Source of the DNA: Winogradskyella arenosi
GTDB taxonomy: Bacteria > Bacteroidota > Bacteroidia > Flavobacteriales > Flavobacteriaceae
Assembly (NCBI RefSeq): GCF_003337305.1
Contig: NZ_QPJO01000003.1
Location: 496,001 to 560,000, forward strand
Direction: 5' to 3'
DNA: 64,000 nt
Part shown: one piece after another, positions 16,376-25,587 of the stretch
Numbering within the stretch: position 1 is the first letter of the stretch
Layout: the number at the start of each line of letters is the position of its first letter
Translations under genes and position numbers: made by a program
Notes under the pieces: model-generated
What the model saw: only the letters and a program-made list of their open reading frames with translations
Database searches by the model: none
What the model was told of the DNA's origin: nothing

Positions 16376-17275
16376 TTATTTATAGAGGTTAATTAGGACC
16401 TGTGCTTTCTTCAAATTTACTGAAGAAAGTTTAGATTTCCACGTCATAACCTCTTTTTGATTGCCTAAAATACGATGTGTGGTATAATATAAAAATGCTA
16501 AAAAGCCCTGATTACTTGCGTGTTCTTGGTCAATTTCTAAACGGTTTAACAGACGCAAGGCTTTTTTAGGGCGCTTTAAAATTATATATTGCTGTATGCT
16601 TAATAGAACAACACGTTGCGACAACATTGCCTTATCTTCTGCCGTGACCTCCTCTATAAATTGTGAGGCCTCCTCAAGATAAAGCAATCCTAAATCCACC
16701 ATATTTTCACGAATGGCTTCTTTAACGTACGGTGAAAAATCGAAATATTTTGAGGCCAAGTAATAGGCGGAATAAAAATCTTTTTTCTCTTTGTATTCTT
16801 TCAATTCTAGAGCAAAAAACTCGGTATTAATGCCATAATTCTGAATTAACGTTGTGATGTTTTGGTAGCCCTCTGCGGTATGCTTAACATTTAAAATATG
16901 GCCATGAACATCCATTATTTTAATACTATCGTCATTAAACTTATCAATGTATTCCTGCGATTGCTTCTCCTTAATATCTAAATACAAACTTTCATAGGCC
17001 AGTTCATTAACAATAACGGGCACAAAATACTTCCATATTAAAGGACTTACTTCTTCGTTTTTAAATAAATTCTCAATCAGAATGGCATTACCATTTTCAT
17101 CATTCACCAAAACATGATAGGGATATTTTGTGGTATCCTCCCAAACCATCAGCACCATTTTATTTTGGGTCAGTGCCAAATCTTGCGCTAAATCTAAATT
17201 TGTCATCCATGGTTGAGCGGACGACCATTGAAATGTTAAAACTAAAATTAGTACAATTGTAATTTGATATCTCAT
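16376..17275 (-). CDS. Secreted thioredoxin-fold-like protein without a CXXC site
   Basis: The 299-residue protein has a signal peptide (about 1-20, ending SSAQ). A thioredoxin-like beginning (NLDLAQDLALTQNKMVLMVWEDTTKYP) follows, with no Cys at the position of the redox motif. The C-terminal half (about 170-299) is helical and TPR-like, with ALRLLNRLEIDQEHASNQGFLAFLYY. It looks like a member of the periplasmic thioredoxin-like families common in flavobacteria but redox-inactive. It is the first gene of a cluster with the sterol-desaturase-like and glycerophosphodiesterase genes. Confidence 0.65.
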   Translation of the reverse strand: MRYQITIVLILVLTFQWSSAQPWMTNLDLAQDLALTQNKMVLMVWEDTTKYPYHVLVNDENGNAILIENLFKNEEVSPLIWKYFVPVIVNELAYESLYLDIKEKQSQEYIDKFNDDSIKIMDVHGHILNVKHTAEGYQNITTLIQNYGINTEFFALELKEYKEKKDFYSAYYLASKYFDFSPYVKEAIRENMVDLGLLYLEEASQFIEEVTAEDKAMLSQRVVLLSIQQYIILKRPKKALRLLNRLEIDQEHASNQGFLAFLYYTTHRILGNQKEVMTWKSKLSSVNLKKAQVLINLYK

Positions 17276-17308
17276 AGATTTTAAATTTTGTTAATAGTCA
17301 CAATAATC

Positions 17309-17338
17309 ATTCCTAAACTATGCTTATTATTTAGGAAT
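17309..17338 (-). terminator. 9-bp inverted repeat at the end of the YkgJ-type gene
   Basis: ATTCCTAAA and TTTAGGAAT are exact complements separated by 12 nt, overlapping the last codons of the Cys-cluster gene. There is no T-run, so termination is uncertain; it may be an mRNA-end hairpin. Confidence 0.35.
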
Positions 17339-17821
17339 TCTCTTTTTCATGGCTTCAACAATATTGTAGGCTGCAGGACAAATAGCCACATTCTTTAAGG
17401 TTAAGTTAGAGATCTGCTGAAACTTTTTACGGTCGGTATGCGGAAACTCGCTACAAGCTTTAGGGCGCACATCGTAGATAGAACAGTAATTATCTGCCCC
17501 TAAAAATGTACACGGTACGGATTGCAGCACATAATCATTTTCTTCATCGAGACGCAGGTAGGTTTCTATAAACTGTTGTTCTTTCATCCTAAAGAACTTG
17601 GCGATACGCTGAATATCTTTAGGCGTAAATAAAGGCCCTGTTGTTTTACAACAATTTGCACAGGCTAAACAATCGGTACGCTCGAACTCTTCTTCGTGCA
17701 GTTCTTGCATAATATAATCTAATTGCTTGGGAGGTTTCTTTTTTAACTTTGTAAAAAAGGTTTTGTTCTCCTTATGTTTATCTTTGGCCCACTTTGGAAG
17801 GTTATTAATCTGATCTTGCAT
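17327..17821 (-). CDS. YkgJ-family cysteine-cluster protein
   Basis: The 164-residue cytoplasmic protein carries the family's Cys pattern, CLACANCCKTTG (about 54-65) and, after a spacer, CTFLGADNYCSIYDVRPKACSEFP (described by its Cys residues near 110, 119 and 129). A later Cys is near 149. The pattern suggests a metal (zinc or Fe-S) site; the biochemical role is unknown. It precedes the thioredoxin-like gene by about 50 bp on the same strand and is divergent from the methyltransferase. Confidence 0.85.
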   Translation of the reverse strand: MQDQINNLPKWAKDKHKENKTFFTKLKKKPPKQLDYIMQELHEEEFERTDCLACANCCKTTGPLFTPKDIQRIAKFFRMKEQQFIETYLRLDEENDYVLQSVPCTFLGADNYCSIYDVRPKACSEFPHTDRKKFQQISNLTLKNVAICPAAYNIVEAMKKRIPK

Positions 17822-17899
17822 AGCACAAATTTAAGTAAAGTTCTCGACTCAGTTTCGAGAAAAGCTAAATCGCGCATTAAGTTTTAGACCGTCTTAATT

Positions 17900-18598
17900 A
17901 TGAAAGATATTTTTGGCCAAGCCTTATTAGATTATCAAAATGGAAATTACTCTGAAGATCTTATGACCTCCACGAATATTTCTGATAAGGACGAGTTACC
18001 GCTCCCCTATTTATTTAGAAGTTATGCTGAAATGCCAGCCTTAGAGCAAGAAGCCTTAAAGTTAAGTCGGGGAAAAATTTTAGATGTGGGTTGTGGTTCT
18101 GGTAATCACAGCTTATGGTTACAAGACCAAGGCAAGACGGTAAAAGCCATTGACAGTTCTAAAGGAGCTGTTGAAGTAGCACAACAACGCGGTGTAATTA
18201 ATGCGGAATTAAAACCGCTTTTAGAGGAAACCGAAAAATTTGATACAATTCTTTTACTTATGAATGGTACTGGGATTTTCCAAGAACTCTCTAAAGTTTC
18301 CCAATATTTAGAACATTTAAAAACACTACTTCAAAAGGACGGACAAATTTTAATGGACTCCTCTGACATCTCCTATATGTATGAAGATGAAGATGGCGGC
18401 ATGTGGCTTGATCTTAATCAGGGTTACCCTGGCGAATTAGACTATTACTTATCTTATAAAGGTATTGAGGAAACCCCGATGAAATGGTTATACCTCGATT
18501 TTGAAACTCTAAAAACAGCATGCTTAACCGTAGGCTTACAGTGTAAAAAAATTAAGGAAGGCGAACACTATGATTACTTAGCTCGGATTTCTAAATGA
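17900..18598 (+). CDS. Class I SAM-dependent methyltransferase
   Basis: Methyl transfer from S-adenosylmethionine to an unidentified acceptor. The 232 residues include motif I ILDVGCGSGNHSLWL (about 65-79), the acidic end of beta2 VKAIDSSKGAVEVAQQRG, and a motif-IV-like FDTILLLMNGTGI. The C-terminal half has an acidic segment MYEDEDGGMW. There is no signal peptide. Transcribed alone, divergent from the Cys-cluster gene and convergent with the amidohydrolase. Confidence 0.88.
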   Translation: MKDIFGQALLDYQNGNYSEDLMTSTNISDKDELPLPYLFRSYAEMPALEQEALKLSRGKILDVGCGSGNHSLWLQDQGKTVKAIDSSKGAVEVAQQRGVINAELKPLLEETEKFDTILLLMNGTGIFQELSKVSQYLEHLKTLLQKDGQILMDSSDISYMYEDEDGGMWLDLNQGYPGELDYYLSYKGIEETPMKWLYLDFETLKTACLTVGLQCKKIKEGEHYDYLARISK

Positions 18599-18604
18599 AA
18601 CCAC

Positions 18605-18628
18605 GGCCTTAAACTTTCTTTTAAGGCC
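18605..18628. terminator. Inverted repeat between convergent genes
   Basis: A 9-bp perfect stem GGCCTTAAA / TTTAAGGCC with a 6-nt loop lies 6 bp past the methyltransferase stop. No strong T-run follows on either side, so it is a plausible but weak bidirectional terminator. Confidence 0.45.
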
Positions 18629-18712
18629 TCCGTACATCATATTTTAAAACAAAAAAATTAAGGTCTACTTGACAGTCTTTTAGCTTAGCATTTAAATGCA
18701 GACACAAAAGTT

Positions 18713-20377
18713 TTAAGATTGCACCTCACCACCAACGACTGTTTTTAAGACTTTTATATTAGGAATTTCTTGAGCGTCCACCGTCATGATATCTTTATCT
18801 AGAATAATGAAATCCGCAAATTTCCCTACTTCTAGACTTCCTTTTTCATCTTCTTCAAAATTAGAATGAGCCGCCCAAATGGTCATTCCTCTTAAGGTTT
18901 CTTCTCTACTAAGCGCATTTTCCTTCTGAAAGCCCCCTTCTGGGTACTGCTCTAAATCTTGCCTAGCAACGGCCGCATAGAAACTTAAAAACGGACTTAC
19001 TTTTTCCACCGGAAAATCGGTACCAATAGCCACTTTGCCGTAGGCGTCTAACAATTGTTTATACGCATAAGCATCTTTTAGGCGTTCTTTTCCTACCCGA
19101 TCTTCAGCCCAATACATATCGCTAGTTGCATGCGTTGGTTGTACAGAAGGAAAGATATTCTTGTATAATTTAAAATCTTCAGGAGATACAATTTGCGCAT
19201 GTTCTACTCGCCAACGTCTATCGGTTTGGCCAGCTAAAGCTTTTTCATAGGTTTGTAATACGGCATGGTTGGCAGAATCGCCAATAGCATGGGTATTCAT
19301 TTGAAATTCGGAATCAGCAATACGTTTTGCCGCCGCCGTCATGGTTTCTAAATCGGTAACAAGTAAGCCTAAATGTTCGGGTTTGTCTGAATACGGCTCT
19401 CTTAACATGGCGCCTCTTGATCCTAAGGCTCCATCAGCATAAAACTTAAAGGAACGCACATTGAGATAATCCGTTTTTGTAATCCCTTTGTTAAGATAGT
19501 AGTCTAAATTCTCTTCGGTATGCGAGACCATAGCATAGATACGCATTTTAAGTGCTCCCGATTTTTGTAAACTATCGATAACCTCAATAGCTTCTTTGCC
19601 TAATCCGGCATCATCTACAGTAGTTAACCCTAAATCAAAACACAATTTTTGAGCTTCCAATAAGGCCGTGGTCATCTCTGATTTTGTAGACTTTGGCCAA
19701 TGGTCCATAACTAAACGTTCTGCATTATCAATAAGAACACCTGTTAATTCTCCATTTTCAACAACCACTTCTCCGCCTTCAATTTTACTGCCTAGAGTAA
19801 CCTTACCTAGGTCTAAAGCAGCTTGATTGGCTAAAATAGCATGCCCATCAATACGTGTTAAGGCTATTGGTGTGTTAGGATAGAGTTTATCTAATAAATT
19901 CTTGTTCGGGAATTCCTTAATCTCCCAATCGTTTTGGTCCCAACCACGACCTAAAATATAGTCTTTATGATGTGTATTCTGAAAATCTAATACACGTTTC
20001 ATCATATCTTCAAAACTTGTTGTTCCGAATAAATTAACGGTTTGCTGATTAAAACCTAAGCCTAAAAAGTGACAATGTGCATCGATCAGTCCAGGAACAA
20101 CAGTTTGCCCTTCAGCATTAATAGTATCTGCTGCTGTATACTTTGCTTCTATCTCCGAAGCGCTTCCTACAGCAATGATCTTACCGTCTTTAACAGCAAA
20201 GGCTTCCGCTTTACTAAAAGCCTCATCAACGGTATAAATAGTAGCGTTGGTTACCATTAAATCGGCGTTTTCCTTAGCGGGTTCGCAAGACACAAACAAA
20301 AATACCCCCCAGTACATAAGGGCTTGCAGACTTAATGTTAAACCTCTTAAGGCAGAAGGGGAATGCTTAAATTTCAT
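18713..20377 (-). CDS. Amidohydrolase lipoprotein (YtcJ-like, amidohydro_3)
   Basis: Metal-dependent hydrolase of the amidohydrolase superfamily with unknown substrate. The 554-residue protein starts with a signal whose lipobox is LFVSC (about 26-30), so it is probably anchored at the envelope. The YtcJ-type landmarks are present: VPGLIDAHCHFLG (metal ligands), GRGWDQNDW, NTHAIGDSANHAVL, RWRVEHAQI and AIGTDFPVE (catalytic Asp). A C-terminal composite beta-sandwich includes KFADFIILDKD. It is separated from the upstream barrel gene by a terminator, so it has its own transcript. Confidence 0.9.
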   Translation of the reverse strand: MKFKHSPSALRGLTLSLQALMYWGVFLFVSCEPAKENADLMVTNATIYTVDEAFSKAEAFAVKDGKIIAVGSASEIEAKYTAADTINAEGQTVVPGLIDAHCHFLGLGFNQQTVNLFGTTSFEDMMKRVLDFQNTHHKDYILGRGWDQNDWEIKEFPNKNLLDKLYPNTPIALTRIDGHAILANQAALDLGKVTLGSKIEGGEVVVENGELTGVLIDNAERLVMDHWPKSTKSEMTTALLEAQKLCFDLGLTTVDDAGLGKEAIEVIDSLQKSGALKMRIYAMVSHTEENLDYYLNKGITKTDYLNVRSFKFYADGALGSRGAMLREPYSDKPEHLGLLVTDLETMTAAAKRIADSEFQMNTHAIGDSANHAVLQTYEKALAGQTDRRWRVEHAQIVSPEDFKLYKNIFPSVQPTHATSDMYWAEDRVGKERLKDAYAYKQLLDAYGKVAIGTDFPVEKVSPFLSFYAAVARQDLEQYPEGGFQKENALSREETLRGMTIWAAHSNFEEDEKGSLEVGKFADFIILDKDIMTVDAQEIPNIKVLKTVVGGEVQS

Positions 20378-20408
20378 CGTATTGGTTTTGGTGGTATGTA
20401 AAAATAAG

Positions 20409-20435
20409 AAAAGCGCTCCAAATTGGAACGCTTTT
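20409..20435 (-). terminator. Terminator after the TPR-barrel operon
   Basis: A 12-bp stem AAAAGCGTTCCA / TGGAGCGCTTTT (one G-U) with a 3-nt loop, then CTTATTTTTAC on the minus strand. It separates the barrel gene from the amidohydrolase gene. Confidence 0.82.
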
Positions 20436-20490
20436 GTTGTATAAGCTGTTTAAGAAGGCATCTATACTGATACCCCTACTTTCATTGTAC

Positions 20491-22221
20491 TTAGAAATCA
20501 AACTGATATGTAGCTCCAGCAAGTACTTGAATACCTTGAACCGGATAATTTAACCAACGCTCATAATTCTGACTCGCTAAATTATTCGCTTTTGCAAAAA
20601 TTGAAAGTTGATCGTTCACTTTATATCCCAGATGTACGTTGGCATCAAAATAACTATCTAAGCTCACTGTTTCTGAAGATAAGATAGAAGCATCAAACTC
20701 ATCATAAAAGGTCATTTGATCTTTTCGTTCTCCCACAAAGAATAAACTTCCCCCAGCATACCATTGTTCTGAAATTTGATAATCAAAGAATAAAGATGCT
20801 GTAAGGTCTGGTAGATTCCATGCTTCAGCTTCATTATCGGTACTGTACCCATAATAAGCTCCTTTTAAACCTAAAGTAAAGTTTCTATTAAGGTCTACAT
20901 TTAGCTCTCCTTCCACTGAAAATGTAGTCACATCATCATAAGCAACAGCAAAAGAATTTCCATATTCGTACTCTGACAACGGCACATTTGGTACTTCATT
21001 AGATTTAAATAAGGTCTTATTTTTTTCAGACGTATAATTTCCTTTTAAACTATAACCAATATCGCTAGAGAGTTTTCCTTTTACCCCTACAAATGTATGA
21101 TACTGCTGATCTGTAGGTGTTACCAATAAGGTTGGAGACACAAATGGATTTTCATTGACAAAATCATAGTAAGAATTCTGAATAAGATCCCCTTTAAGTC
21201 CACCAAAAGCAATTAAAATCTCATCAACTAAACGGTAAGACGCTTCAATATTTGGATAGATATAGAACTTATTTTCGCTAAATTCGGTATCATTAAGATA
21301 GGCTAATTTTACACCTAAATCTAGGGTTAACTCATCTCGAACTAACTGATACGAAGGTGCAAAGGCCAAAGTTATGTTTCCGTAATTAATAGCATCAAGA
21401 TTGAAATAACCGCTATCAAAACTCCCGCTAATATAATCCACACTTAATTCAGATTTAATCAGTGCATCTCTTAGCACAACATCGAAGCCGGTTTTAGCAA
21501 CCAATCTATTTTCTCCCGAATCTTGGCTATCTCCAAAATTTCTAAAACGAAGACTAGCATCTTTCACCAAGGCATCTTCAAAATCAATTTTTCCACCAAG
21601 ATTAAGGTCGGTGTAAGCTTGGCCAGGATCAATGCCATCCAGATCTGAAGACTCGTAATATCCTTTTGGAACGCCGTACCAATTATAGGTCTTTAGGTTA
21701 AAGCCTCCATCAACTTGCCAAGTAAAGTCTCTATCGCTCCTTTTATAGTAGGCATTCAGTTTTGTATCTGAAAAATCATCATCTAATTCTACACCATCAA
21801 TACCACCTTGTGATGAATGATGACTTAAATAGCCCCCAATGGTTTCATCTCTACTCAGCTCATGATTAAGGTAGACTTCCCCTAAAATAGTGGTATAAGT
21901 TCCCACACCTAGAGAAGCATAATTATCGTATAATTTTATGGCTTTTGCTTTATCTGCAGTTGCTGCCTTACCTTTAGCCGGCGTAAAAGTTGAAGCCACC
22001 GGAATTGAAAATATATTGTATTTAATGGTCTTCTTTTCTACAACATCACCGTCATTTAACATAGGACGGTCTTTAACTTTAAAAGCATCTGAAATAGTAG
22101 GCGTATACGGTCTAATAACATTTACCGTCTGCTCTCCAAGGGTATCTTTACTACGTTCTTGAGCGAAACTCAAGCTTATACTCAAGGTCAATATTGATAA
22201 TATTAAATATTTAATTTTCAT
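20491..22221 (-). CDS. Outer-membrane beta-barrel protein (TonB-receptor-like)
   Basis: The 576-residue protein has a signal peptide (about 1-20, ending SFAQ). A distinctive N-terminal segment follows with RPYTPTISDAFKVKDRP and IPVASTFTPAKGKA, then alternating amphipathic strands to the C-terminus, which ends in the aromatic ATYQFDF typical of barrels. There is no recognisable TonB plug, although the barrel resembles those of TonB-dependent receptors. The gene starts 49 bp after the 1007-residue TPR protein, so the two are probably one operon and may work as a surface complex. The ligand is unknown. Confidence 0.8.
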   Translation of the reverse strand: MKIKYLILSILTLSISLSFAQERSKDTLGEQTVNVIRPYTPTISDAFKVKDRPMLNDGDVVEKKTIKYNIFSIPVASTFTPAKGKAATADKAKAIKLYDNYASLGVGTYTTILGEVYLNHELSRDETIGGYLSHHSSQGGIDGVELDDDFSDTKLNAYYKRSDRDFTWQVDGGFNLKTYNWYGVPKGYYESSDLDGIDPGQAYTDLNLGGKIDFEDALVKDASLRFRNFGDSQDSGENRLVAKTGFDVVLRDALIKSELSVDYISGSFDSGYFNLDAINYGNITLAFAPSYQLVRDELTLDLGVKLAYLNDTEFSENKFYIYPNIEASYRLVDEILIAFGGLKGDLIQNSYYDFVNENPFVSPTLLVTPTDQQYHTFVGVKGKLSSDIGYSLKGNYTSEKNKTLFKSNEVPNVPLSEYEYGNSFAVAYDDVTTFSVEGELNVDLNRNFTLGLKGAYYGYSTDNEAEAWNLPDLTASLFFDYQISEQWYAGGSLFFVGERKDQMTFYDEFDASILSSETVSLDSYFDANVHLGYKVNDQLSIFAKANNLASQNYERWLNYPVQGIQVLAGATYQFDF

Positions 22222-22270
22222 TATTAAAATATTAGTATTTGAATTTTTACGATTAACTCTTCGAAGCTTT

Positions 22271-25200
22271 TTAAGGCTCTTCCGTTTCTACAGAAGAATT
22301 GGTTTTAGCTTCCTCCGCTTTTATTTTGTTTAACTCCGTTTGTGCTTCTTCCACCACTTCCGTAAAATCTGAGAAGTTACTGATTACACTTTCTAAAATA
22401 TAAGTGGCTTGGAACGCATCATTTAACGCATAGAAATTCTTAGCCATAACCACTAAGCCTTTCGCACTAAACAATTTATAACTCCCGTAATCTTGCACTA
22501 ATTTTTGAAGCGTCGCATTAGAGGTTTCAAAATCGCCTGCTTTATTTTCAAAATAACCTTTGTAATAAAAAGCTTCGGCGGCAACGCTTCCGGTAGCAAC
22601 TTTCTCAACTTCAGCATAGGCTAGTTTAGCTTTTTGTTCATCACCAATTTTAATAGCCGATCTTGCAATAATGAGTTTTGCATCACTTTGCACCTTATTA
22701 TCTAACTTAGCGCTGCTCAACACTTTTTCTGCATATGCCTCTGCTTTGGCATAGTCTTCAGTTTGGTAATACGCATTCATTAAGTTAGACTGAGCGTAAA
22801 TAACATTCTGCGGATAGTCTGCCTCAACCTCTAAGCGTTTGAGTTCAGGAATTGCCTTAGACCATTGCGACTGACTTAAGTAAATTTCACATAGTTTTAC
22901 GGTAGCCTGTTCTGAAAATTCTGACTTAGGCGATTCCACCACGGCTAAATAATGCGGTTGTGCATTCTCTAACAAGTCTTTTTTGTAATACAACTGCGCC
23001 AAGTAGAAATGCGCTTTTAAATTATTGATTCCCTTAGGAAACTCATTTAAATACTTATTGAATTGACGAATAGCCCTATCCGTATCATTATCTAAATACG
23101 GTTTTTCCGCTGCTAAATAGGTGGTATTATCAAGATCAACATCGGTAACCTCAACATAATCTAGAGTTCTTACCCAATTGGCATACTCTTCAACACGTCC
23201 TAAATCAATATAAATTAAACGCACGGTGGCCACAGCCTGAACGGCTTCTCCAGAACCTGGAAAATCTGTCGCTACTTTTTTAAATTTCGTTAAAGCTTTT
23301 GAATTATCATTAGCATTGTAATACACCAAACCTTGACGCAGTAAGGATTTAGACGTAAAAGCGCCTTTTGGATATTCTGAATTTAAACGATTATACATCG
23401 CCATGGCTTTATCCGTGGCACTAGCTTTTACGTAAGAATTGGCCAACTCATACATAGCATCGTCCCGTAAGGCCGATTTTTTATAGCTGTTAATAAAGGC
23501 ATTCAATTCGGCAATTTTTTCAGTCCCTTTCCCTAAATAGCCCAAACTCATGGCTTTCTGGAAAGCTGCATAATCTGTTTCAATTTCATTAATTTGAATA
23601 GCTTTTCCGTAGGCCTCAATAGCTTCTTTATACTGACTAGACACAAAATAACCATCAGCCAATCTTAAATACGCATCATTCTGACGTAGTTTATCGTCTG
23701 ACCTCTTGCTTAGGAACTTTTCAAAATAAAGTGAAGCATTGCTATAGTCTTTCAACTTAAAATAGGTGTAAGCTAAATTATAATTCAGGTTGGCGTTTTC
23801 CGATAAACTTTCAATACCCGTAAAACTTGCAAACTGCTTAAAATCGATTAAAGCTTCCTTGTAGTTACTTAAATTGTAGAGTGTTTCACCCTTCCAAAAT
23901 GTTGCTCTTGCTACAAAATCTGAATCTATAGGTTCTTTTAAAGAACCTTTAAACAAATCTAAAGCGTCATTGTACTCATTTTCATTATACAATTCTACAG
24001 CTCTAAAAAAGGCCACTTTTTGATAAGCCGATTTATTCTCAAAACTATTTTTTCCTTTTAAAAGCTCTAAAGCCTCTTTATAATTTTTTGAAGTGATATA
24101 AGAATCGATTAACAAGGTTTCTACTTCGTCCTTGTAATTAGTATCAGGATACTGCTCTAAATAAGCATTTAAAACCTGAGGTACGGACTGGTAAGGATTA
24201 CCAATATCATAACTGATTTTAGCATAGTTAAGCCAAGCATCATCTTGAATTTTTAAATCGAAATCCATTTGAGACGCATTTCTAAATGCATTTAAAGCCT
24301 CTTGCTTTTTCTCTAGGTTAATATAACTTTCTCCTAGATGGTAATACGCATTTTGGGCTACGGCATTTTTTCCACCGATAATTTTATTAAATTCTGAAAT
24401 GGCACTTTCAAAATCATTCTGCTTGTAATAGGCATAGCCTAATTGGTAGTAATCCGTATTGTTCCATTTACGGTCTTTCCCTTTATAATCTTTTAGAAAC
24501 GGAATCGCTTCATCGTACTGTTCTAAGTTAAAATAACTCTCCCCTATAATTTTAGACAATTCCGATCTTTCAGACGCATTACTTTTAGGCAATTGCTCTG
24601 TAGCAAGTGCTATAGCTTTTTCAAATTTTCCTAATTTAAAGTTTAAATCGGCTTGATAATAAGACAACTTTTCTTTGTACTTCTCATTATCACTTACTTG
24701 ATCAAAATATTCATTAGCGGTATCATAATCATCGCCTTGGTAAGCCATAAACCCAATGTAATATTTGGCTTGCGACCCATATTCTTTAGAACTGATAACA
24801 CGGTTAAAATATTTAGTGGCTTGCTTTTCATCTTTAGTAGTATAAAGCACATAACCATAATTAAAATTAAAACGCTCCTTTTCTGTTCCTGCAATACTAC
24901 CCTGATCGACTTTATCGTACCACTTGCGCGCATAAGCGTATTTACCATTATTAAAATAGTAATCCGCGACATCTAAAAAGGCAGTGTTTCTTTTGGTACT
25001 AGTAGGATAATCTTCTACAAAAGCAGTAATTAAATTATCTGCATTGTTTTGGTTAAGTCTTACCGCACAATTGGCAATATAATACGCACAATCGGATTCA
25101 ATAGTGGCATCACTAGTGCTGAGTTTAACATCGTCAAACAAAGCTTGAGCTGCCTTAAACTGATTGTTATTATATAAATTTAGAGCTTTTTGGTAATCTT

Positions 25201-25294
25201 TATAATCATTTGTATAGATGGCAGATTGTTGTGCCATTCCTAGGGATGAAATGATAAGAAAAAGAATGATTAACGGTCTTTTTAAGAACATCAT
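22271..25294 (-). CDS. Large periplasmic TPR protein
   Basis: This 1007-residue protein has a signal peptide (about 1-22, LGMAQQSAIY). The rest is almost entirely tetratricopeptide-like helical hairpins, for instance YQKALNLYNNNQFKAAQALF, AKYYIGFMAYQGDDYDTANE and AYLRLADGYFVSSQYKEAIE. I estimate more than twenty repeats. Such solenoids scaffold protein complexes; nothing enzymatic is visible. It ends in an acidic, Glu-rich tail (VETEEP). Its immediate partner downstream is an outer-membrane barrel. A -7 element at 25329-25336 is well placed to drive the pair. Confidence 0.88.
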   Translation of the reverse strand: MMFLKRPLIILFLIISSLGMAQQSAIYTNDYKDYQKALNLYNNNQFKAAQALFDDVKLSTSDATIESDCAYYIANCAVRLNQNNADNLITAFVEDYPTSTKRNTAFLDVADYYFNNGKYAYARKWYDKVDQGSIAGTEKERFNFNYGYVLYTTKDEKQATKYFNRVISSKEYGSQAKYYIGFMAYQGDDYDTANEYFDQVSDNEKYKEKLSYYQADLNFKLGKFEKAIALATEQLPKSNASERSELSKIIGESYFNLEQYDEAIPFLKDYKGKDRKWNNTDYYQLGYAYYKQNDFESAISEFNKIIGGKNAVAQNAYYHLGESYINLEKKQEALNAFRNASQMDFDLKIQDDAWLNYAKISYDIGNPYQSVPQVLNAYLEQYPDTNYKDEVETLLIDSYITSKNYKEALELLKGKNSFENKSAYQKVAFFRAVELYNENEYNDALDLFKGSLKEPIDSDFVARATFWKGETLYNLSNYKEALIDFKQFASFTGIESLSENANLNYNLAYTYFKLKDYSNASLYFEKFLSKRSDDKLRQNDAYLRLADGYFVSSQYKEAIEAYGKAIQINEIETDYAAFQKAMSLGYLGKGTEKIAELNAFINSYKKSALRDDAMYELANSYVKASATDKAMAMYNRLNSEYPKGAFTSKSLLRQGLVYYNANDNSKALTKFKKVATDFPGSGEAVQAVATVRLIYIDLGRVEEYANWVRTLDYVEVTDVDLDNTTYLAAEKPYLDNDTDRAIRQFNKYLNEFPKGINNLKAHFYLAQLYYKKDLLENAQPHYLAVVESPKSEFSEQATVKLCEIYLSQSQWSKAIPELKRLEVEADYPQNVIYAQSNLMNAYYQTEDYAKAEAYAEKVLSSAKLDNKVQSDAKLIIARSAIKIGDEQKAKLAYAEVEKVATGSVAAEAFYYKGYFENKAGDFETSNATLQKLVQDYGSYKLFSAKGLVVMAKNFYALNDAFQATYILESVISNFSDFTEVVEEAQTELNKIKAEEAKTNSSVETEEP

Positions 25295-25328
25295 TAGTTA
25301 CGTGTTTTAGTGATGATTTTATGTCTAG

Positions 25329-25336
25329 CAAATATA
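25329..25336 (-). promoter_or_regulatory. Candidate -7 element of the TPR-barrel operon (TATATTTG)
   Basis: Exact TAnnTTTG on the minus strand, about 34 bp upstream of the TPR gene ATG. The -33 position has no TTG. Confidence 0.5.
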
Positions 25337-25587
25337 ATTGAATACCCTAGCTATAACGACAGAATTTGCTGATAATTATAAACCGGCTTGTAATTTTTTT
25401 TAGCTGATTTACGAATTATCACTCCAATTAAAGTGAGCCATACCACTCCCCTCCACCCCTCGATTTTAAGTTTGACGACCGCTAGAATCCACCTCCAAAT
25501 TCACAATTTTAATAAACAAGACCACTCTAAACTAGTGTCATTTGACGAATAAGTTTTATTTTTACATTTCATAATTCGGGGTGCTTT

